Below the pieces are notes generated by a model. It made no database searches. It was not told the DNA's origin and worked only from the letters and a program-made list of their open reading frames with translations. From contig CALEXX010000019.1 of assembly GCA_937925095.1 (NCBI GenBank), positions 1-64,000 on the forward strand: DNA of 64,000 nucleotides, given 5' to 3'. Position 1 is the stretch's first letter. Every line of letters begins with the position of its first letter. Source of the DNA: an uncultured Leptotrichia sp. GTDB taxonomy: Bacteria > Fusobacteriota > Fusobacteriia > Fusobacteriales > Leptotrichiaceae. Both the position numbers and the translations under genes were made by a program. Below, in pieces: positions 59,369 to 64,000 of the stretch.

Positions 59369-60370
59369 TTATATATTTAAAGAAAACTCCTTTGTCTTAC
59401 CATACAGAACATACTTTACATTCTGAAGTTCCTTTACATTTTTAGCATTTAAGGCACACATTATCATTCTGCATTCTTCTTTCCAGCTGTTTACTATTTC
59501 TATTATTTCTTCAGTGGAATTATTTTCTGCAAGACGAAGCATTGCTCCTGAAAGCCCTACTGCCTTTGCTCCCAGCACAAGAGCCTTTATGATGTCAAGA
59601 GGATGCCTTACCCCTCCACTTGCTATTATTTCAGCCTTATTAATATAATCTTTTAATCTAAGAAGACACGATACTGTACCTTGTCCCCATTCATTAAGAT
59701 AGGAAAATCTATTTTCTCCCCTCATATTTTCAATATAGGCAAAGTTTGTTCCACCTCTTCCGCTTATATCAAATGTTTTTAGCCCAAGTTCCATACCTTT
59801 TTTTACCGTATCAGGACTCATTCCAAAACCTACTTCCTTTAAAATCAATGGAACTTTTACATTTTTTACAAAATCAGATATATTTTTTTCCCATTCATTG
59901 AAGTTTCTACTTCCTTCAGGCATTATAAGCTCCTGCATTAGATTAACATGTATCTGTAAAAATAACGGATTTAAATCTTCCACAGCCTTCATTCCTGCTG
60001 TATAATTTTTATCCGCTCCAATATTTGTTCCAAGAAGAAGTCCTTCGTTTTCTTTCCTTACCACTTCAAATGAGTCATCATCAGGATTTTTCAAGGCGGC
60101 ACTGTATGAGCCTGTAACAAAAAGGATATTACATTCCTTTGCAACTTTTGCAAGTTTCCTGTTTATTTCTTTTCCCTTTTTGCTTCCACCTGTCATTGCA
60201 TTTATAAAAAAAGGATATTCGAATGTATTTTCTGCAAAATTGACAGACATATCTATTTCTTCCAGATTATATTTAGGTATTGAGCACTGTATCAGTTCCA
60301 TATCATCGAAACTATTACCTGTGCTTTCATATTTTAACGCATATTTTATATGCTCATCCTTCCTGTTCAT
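59369..60370 (-). CDS. fni: Type 2 isopentenyl-diphosphate delta-isomerase
   Basis: FMN/NAD(P)H-dependent IPP-DMAPP isomerase of 333 aa. NRKDEHIKYAL at the N-terminus, NAMTGGSKKG, SYSAALKNP, HVNLMQELIMPEGSRNF, KEVGFGMS, DISGRGGTNFAYIE and IASGGVRHPLDIIKALVLGAKAVGLSGAML are the family's FMN and substrate motifs. Last gene of the mevalonate operon, 27 bp after mvaK2. It pairs with the mevalonate pathway as usual. Confidence 0.96.
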   Translation of the reverse strand: MNRKDEHIKYALKYESTGNSFDDMELIQCSIPKYNLEEIDMSVNFAENTFEYPFFINAMTGGSKKGKEINRKLAKVAKECNILFVTGSYSAALKNPDDDSFEVVRKENEGLLLGTNIGADKNYTAGMKAVEDLNPLFLQIHVNLMQELIMPEGSRNFNEWEKNISDFVKNVKVPLILKEVGFGMSPDTVKKGMELGLKTFDISGRGGTNFAYIENMRGENRFSYLNEWGQGTVSCLLRLKDYINKAEIIASGGVRHPLDIIKALVLGAKAVGLSGAMLRLAENNSTEEIIEIVNSWKEECRMIMCALNAKNVKELQNVKYVLYGKTKEFSLNI

Positions 60371-60397
60371 TCGAAAACTCCTCTCAGCCAGTTATTT

Positions 60398-61438
60398 TTA
60401 CAGCTCTGATTTATAAAGTAGCTCTATATCTCTACTTTCCCATCTTTCCAATAATTTTTCCGTATCATCTCTATTGAAGGATATGACTATCCCACAATCG
60501 CCTCCACCTGCTCCACTGCTTTTGGCACATATATCCAGCCCTTCTGCAGATTCTACAAGTTCCAGAAGTTTCCGGCTATAAATTTTTTCATGCAGCATTT
60601 TAAGTAATTTGCCATTTTCTCCAATATTTTCTGATATTATTTTTTTATTTCCCTCTTCTATTCCTTTTTTCAAATTCTGAACAATTTTTTCAGACTTTTC
60701 AAGAAAATCACTATTTATTAAATTTTTAACTTCAACTATCATTTTCCCTGAAATAGACGGTATTCCAGTCCATCCCACCAGAAATTCATATTTTTCCGGA
60801 CAGTATATTTTTTCTATTTTATATCCCCATTCCAGATTCATTATTTCTGAAAGGGAACTGTTTTTCATTTTTTCTTTTATTAAATTTCTGTCAAAGGAAG
60901 TGTACATCACAAGATTTTCACAGGAAATACAGGCTATATCCCCCATTGAACCATTATCTCCCCTTTTTAGTAACACATAAGAAGACAGTTTGAAAAGCTC
61001 CTCAGAAGAAATTTCATAATTGTAAAGTTTTGACATTGCCTTTACAGTAAGCACTGTTACACTTCCACTGGATCCAATCCCATATTTTTTACCATTTTTC
61101 TCCATTTTCCCAGTAATTTTCATATCAAAAGGTTGTATATCCACCCCTTTTAACTGTAAATATTCATTTACAGTTTTTACAGTTTCTGTAATCAAGGAAT
61201 AATTTTCATCATCTTCTTCCAACGTAACAGAATAATCATACATATCTGAGTAAATACTGTATTTTTCTGAAAACTTGATTTCAGCCTGCATAAAAATATC
61301 TATATTTTTTATAATTGCACTTTGATTTGGAGTCAGAACAGAATATTCTCCTGCAATATAAAGTTTTCCACCTGTTTTTACTATATTTATTTTAGATTCC
61401 TTTATTTCTGCTTCTCCATTTTCTTTTTCTTTAATCAT
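60398..61438 (-). CDS. mvaK2: Phosphomevalonate kinase
   Basis: GHMP kinase that makes 5-diphosphomevalonate. GGKLYIAGEYSVLTPNQSAIIK near the N-terminus and the ATP loop KKYGIGSSGSVTVL near residue 115, then SSGAGGGDCGIVISF near 320, are the family pattern. A GTG at 61447 also opens the frame; the ATG at 61438 overlaps the mvaD stop by 8 nt. Complete. Confidence 0.94.
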   Translation of the reverse strand: MIKEKENGEAEIKESKINIVKTGGKLYIAGEYSVLTPNQSAIIKNIDIFMQAEIKFSEKYSIYSDMYDYSVTLEEDDENYSLITETVKTVNEYLQLKGVDIQPFDMKITGKMEKNGKKYGIGSSGSVTVLTVKAMSKLYNYEISSEELFKLSSYVLLKRGDNGSMGDIACISCENLVMYTSFDRNLIKEKMKNSSLSEIMNLEWGYKIEKIYCPEKYEFLVGWTGIPSISGKMIVEVKNLINSDFLEKSEKIVQNLKKGIEEGNKKIISENIGENGKLLKMLHEKIYSRKLLELVESAEGLDICAKSSGAGGGDCGIVISFNRDDTEKLLERWESRDIELLYKSEL

Positions 61439-62396
61439 CGTTATCACTGATTACTTTGCATTTTGATGCAATTATCTTATATTTTTTCCCAAATATATCC
61501 TTTAATCTCTCAAAATCCTCTTCCAGACAGAGAACCTTCACATTAGGCCCTGCATCCATTGTAAAGTAACATCTTTCTCCCTGTTTACGTAATTCTTTCA
61601 CATATTCCATTGCTTCAAAGGATTTTTCTGTCAAATATGTAAAGGGAGGATTTGCATTTTTAGTAGTTTCATGCATTCTCAGTGCATTTTCTTCTGTAAG
61701 ATCTCCTACTTTTGAAAAGTCCCCTTCACTCAAATACCTTTTCATATTTTCAAAATCTATTTCCGACTGTCTTATCCATTCGTCAAATGAAGTTGAAGTT
61801 TCCATGCACAAAGCCATTCCTTTTCTGCTTGAAATGATTTTCTTTTCTTCATTTAGTACAAGTACAATCATGGCAAGCTTTAAATCAGTTTTAACTTCTG
61901 AAACCTCTCCTGTGTTTTTATCCCACATTCCAACAGGTCCAAAAAAACTTCTCGATGATGATCCTGAAGCAAACTTCGATATTTGTGCAAGTTCTTCCCT
62001 GCTTAAATTCTTATCAAATAACTTATTGCACGCCTTTATTGTTGCTGAAAGCCCGCTTGAGCTTGAAGAAAGCCCTGCTTCTGTAGGCATATTGTTTGTT
62101 GTGTCTATTTTTACAAGCTGATTTCTGTCATCTCTGAAAAGATTTATGACTTTCGTTATTTTCTTTATCTGTTCTTCATTTTGCAGTTCTCCATTTATGT
62201 AAAGAAGGTCACTTGCCTGCCCTGTTTTTTCAATAGCTTCTTCCCTTGTAATAAAGCTGATTTCCGTTTCAGTAAACAGATTTTCCAACGTAAGGGAAAT
62301 ACTGCTTGTGGCAGGTATCATTTTTATAGGATCCTTCTTCCCCCAGTATTTTATAATTGCTATATTGGCATAAGATTTTACAATGCTTCTATCCAT
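61431..62396 (-). CDS. mvaD: Diphosphomevalonate decarboxylase
   Basis: ATP-dependent decarboxylation of diphosphomevalonate to IPP. 321 aa with SYANIAIIKYWGKKD at the N-terminus, PATSSISLTL, the ATP loop AGLSSSSSGLSAT, SGSSSRSFFGPVGMWD (with the catalytic-site Arg) and YFTMDAGPNVKVLC. It overlaps mvaK1 by 19 nt. Confidence 0.96.
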   Translation of the reverse strand: MDRSIVKSYANIAIIKYWGKKDPIKMIPATSSISLTLENLFTETEISFITREEAIEKTGQASDLLYINGELQNEEQIKKITKVINLFRDDRNQLVKIDTTNNMPTEAGLSSSSSGLSATIKACNKLFDKNLSREELAQISKFASGSSSRSFFGPVGMWDKNTGEVSEVKTDLKLAMIVLVLNEEKKIISSRKGMALCMETSTSFDEWIRQSEIDFENMKRYLSEGDFSKVGDLTEENALRMHETTKNANPPFTYLTEKSFEAMEYVKELRKQGERCYFTMDAGPNVKVLCLEEDFERLKDIFGKKYKIIASKCKVISDNDD

Positions 62397-63286
62397 ATAT
62401 TTACAGCTCCCTTTTCCATCAGTTTTTTCCCAGTCATTTCAGCTTTCTCCCTACTCTCCATAAGGGCAATAATACAGCCTCCAAGTCCTCCTCCAGACAT
62501 TTTGGCACCATACGCCCCTTCATCAATGGCTGCTTTTACAAGAATATCAGATTTTTCAATACTCACACCAAGTTTTTTCAGTTCCCCGTGTGCTGAAATC
62601 ATATTTTTTCCAATATTAATAACATCTTTTTCTTCAATAAATTTTTCTGTTTCTTCCGTCAGTTTTCCAAGCTTTTCCAACATAGGTAGAGCCCTGTCCC
62701 CCATATTTTTTATATTCATTATTGCGTCCCTTGTATGTCCATGTATTCCAGTATCTGCAATTAATAAATATGCCCCCAGATTCATTTCAAGATTTTTAAA
62801 TCCCTTATTTTTTATGAATTTTATGGCACTGTCGCTGAGACATGTTTTGGCATCCAGCCCGCTTGGAGTATTATGGGCTATTATTTCAGCTTCATTTACA
62901 AGTTTTTCCAACGTCAGGTTATCTACTTCTGTATTAAAATAGTCAAGTACTCCCCTAATTGCGGCAATACTTACTGCCGCCGAAGAGCCCATTCCTCTTT
63001 TTGGAGGAATATCAGATATTACTTTATATTTTATATTTTCACTTTTCCTGTTTAAATAATTTAATGCTGTATAAATTGCCGTAGATAAAGTATCCTTTTT
63101 GTTGTGTATAAAGGGAACAGTTGCCCTTTCCACAATACATTCTATCCGTATATTTTTTAGTGGAATGGCAATCGCAGGATATCCATACACAACAGAATGT
63201 TCCCCCATTAGAATTATTTTACTATGGGAAACACCCCTCCCTTTTCTATCTTTATTTTCATTTTTATCTGATAAATTATTTTCCAT
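62378..63286 (-). CDS. mvaK1: Mevalonate kinase
   Basis: Phosphorylates mevalonate. A 302-aa GHMP kinase with KIILMGEHSVVYGYPAIAIPL near residue 24, the ATP loop PKRGMGSSAAVSIAA near 97 and MSGGGLGGCIIAL near 272. The first 20 residues are charged and may be longer than the true protein, but no better start stands out. First of the mevalonate genes, 34 bp after tyrS, so probably in the tyrS transcript. HMG-CoA synthase and reductase are not in the window. Confidence 0.95.
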   Translation of the reverse strand: MENNLSDKNENKDRKGRGVSHSKIILMGEHSVVYGYPAIAIPLKNIRIECIVERATVPFIHNKKDTLSTAIYTALNYLNRKSENIKYKVISDIPPKRGMGSSAAVSIAAIRGVLDYFNTEVDNLTLEKLVNEAEIIAHNTPSGLDAKTCLSDSAIKFIKNKGFKNLEMNLGAYLLIADTGIHGHTRDAIMNIKNMGDRALPMLEKLGKLTEETEKFIEEKDVINIGKNMISAHGELKKLGVSIEKSDILVKAAIDEGAYGAKMSGGGLGGCIIALMESREKAEMTGKKLMEKGAVNIWIEAL

Positions 63287-63320
63287 GATAGATTTTCATT
63301 CCTCCATCAGATTTCCAGTT

Positions 63321-64000
63321 CTATTTTATTTTAACTATTTTCTTTTTTCCTGCCCTTATAATCATTCCACTTTCAGGTGTAACAGTTGCCTTCATATCTT
63401 TTACAGCTTCATCATTTATTTTAAATCCACCCTGCTCAATAAGACGTCTTGCTTCACTTGTGGAATTCATAAGCTTTGTTTCCTTTACAAGAAGGTCGAT
63501 TATTCCTATTTCCTTGTATTCAACTTCTACTTCAGGCAAGTCTACATCAAGGTTTCTCTTACTAAATACATTTTCAAACCAGTCTCTAGCTTCTTTAGCA
63601 GCTTCTTCTCCATAGTAAATTTTTACAACTTCTGCTCCCAGCTGTTTTTTAGCTTCCATTGGATGTAAACTTCCGTTTGCTATCTGAGCCTTAATTTCTG
63701 CAATTTTTTCAGAAGGAACATCTGTTATCATTGTATAGTAATTTTCCATAAGTTCATCTGAAATTGACATTACTTTACCAAACATATCATTTGGAGTATC
63801 TTTTACACCAATGTAGTTTCCTAAAGACTTAGACATTTTTTCCACTCCGTCAAGCCCAACAAGAATCGGCATTATCATACAGACCTGCTGTTCCTGACCA
63901 AAGTTTTTCTGTAAATCCCTTCCTCTTAAAAGATTAAATTTCTGTTCAGTTGCCCCTAATTCAATATCTGCCCTCAATTCAACAGAATCATACCCTTGTA
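63321..64000 (-). CDS. tyrS: Tyrosyl-tRNA synthetase, C-terminal part (runs off the window)
   Basis: The frame is open to the window edge; about 226 residues are seen. QGYDSVELRADIELGATEQKFN (tyrosine pocket), KMSKSLGN (KMSKS), an anticodon domain and a C-terminal S4-like RNA-binding domain (about the last 60 residues, SEARRLIEQGGFKIND) place it in the bacterial TyrS group. The N-terminal half with the HIGH motif lies outside the window. Confidence 0.95.
   Translation of the reverse strand, partial: QGYDSVELRADIELGATEQKFNLLRGRDLQKNFGQEQQVCMIMPILVGLDGVEKMSKSLGNYIGVKDTPNDMFGKVMSISDELMENYYTMITDVPSEKIAEIKAQIANGSLHPMEAKKQLGAEVVKIYYGEEAAKEARDWFENVFSKRNLDVDLPEVEVEYKEIGIIDLLVKETKLMNSTSEARRLIEQGGFKINDEAVKDMKATVTPESGMIIRAGKKKIVKIK

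Noticed and set aside
62181..62942. A 253-codon plus-strand frame opposite mvaK1/mvaD
   Set aside because: It is rich in Phe/Ser/Ile, begins inside mvaD and runs antisense to two well-identified kinase/decarboxylase genes; such frames are an artefact of low-GC codon bias.
63099..63668. A 189-codon plus-strand frame across the mvaK1-tyrS junction
   Set aside because: Phe/Cys/Ser-rich, antisense to tyrS and mvaK1, no known domain.

Overview
The window is AT-rich (roughly 30% G+C by eye) and gene-dense. Most genes lie on the minus strand in long operons with strong Shine-Dalgarno sites. GmhA (a heptose-pathway enzyme of outer-membrane bacteria) sits beside an ATP-consuming mevalonate lower pathway, class II GalT, MreB, TrkH/TrkA, several lipoprotein-type binding proteins and a DKNYY-repeat protein. 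I read this as a diderm of the Fusobacteriota, most likely a Leptotrichia-like member of the Leptotrichiaceae. That placement is inference from gene content; I could run no search.

Layout: 0.1-3.4 kb is a thiamin-precursor ABC transporter operon (thiamin-binding protein, permease, lipoprotein, ATPase) behind a TPP riboswitch. 3.4-6.6 kb holds an RclA-like flavin disulfide reductase, gmhA and a LysR regulator. 6.7-14.9 kb is a long operon reading glmU, prs, threonylcarbamoyl-AMP synthase, an unknown gene, an orphan PilB/GspE-like ATPase, then a possible lipid module (HAD phosphatase, patatin, condensation-fold acyltransferase, zinc-ribbon membrane protein). 15.0-18.5 kb carries DUF2721 and a feoA-feoA-feoB-Cys-rich peptide operon. 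18.8-22.2 kb has a TtcA-like protein, a TPR protein, PspC, and DUF3290/DUF421. 22.2-32.8 kb is one close-packed minus-strand operon, mutS2-ptuA-ptuB-cysS-mreB-holB-phosphohexomutase-EndoU-candidate immunity gene. A Septu-type defence pair and a nuclease/immunity pair are thus set into a housekeeping operon. 33.1-41.9 kb has a DKNYY-repeat protein, ppc, rpmB, an unknown membrane protein, ppdK and its probable HTH-CBS regulator. 42.2-46.0 kb is galK-galM-galT. 46.4-49.9 kb is trkA-trkH with a histidine phosphatase upstream. 50.4-52.9 kb is a zinc/manganese ABC transporter (znuACB-like), followed by dps under a consensus promoter with a PerR/Fur-like box.

The most unusual segment is 53.8-59.2 kb (plus strand, even more AT-rich). 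A promoter and a structured leader with a possible 18-codon peptide precede a heterodimeric ABC exporter. The first exporter half is split by a -1 frameshift exactly at an A-run containing A_AAA_AAA, with a hairpin right behind it. An Lsa/Vga-like ABC-F protein follows, and then a 183-bp inverted-repeat (MITE-like) element. The window ends with tyrS (cut by the edge) leading into mvaK1-mvaD-mvaK2-fni, which turns mevalonate into IPP/DMAPP.

No tRNA, rRNA, CRISPR array or transposase gene was seen.
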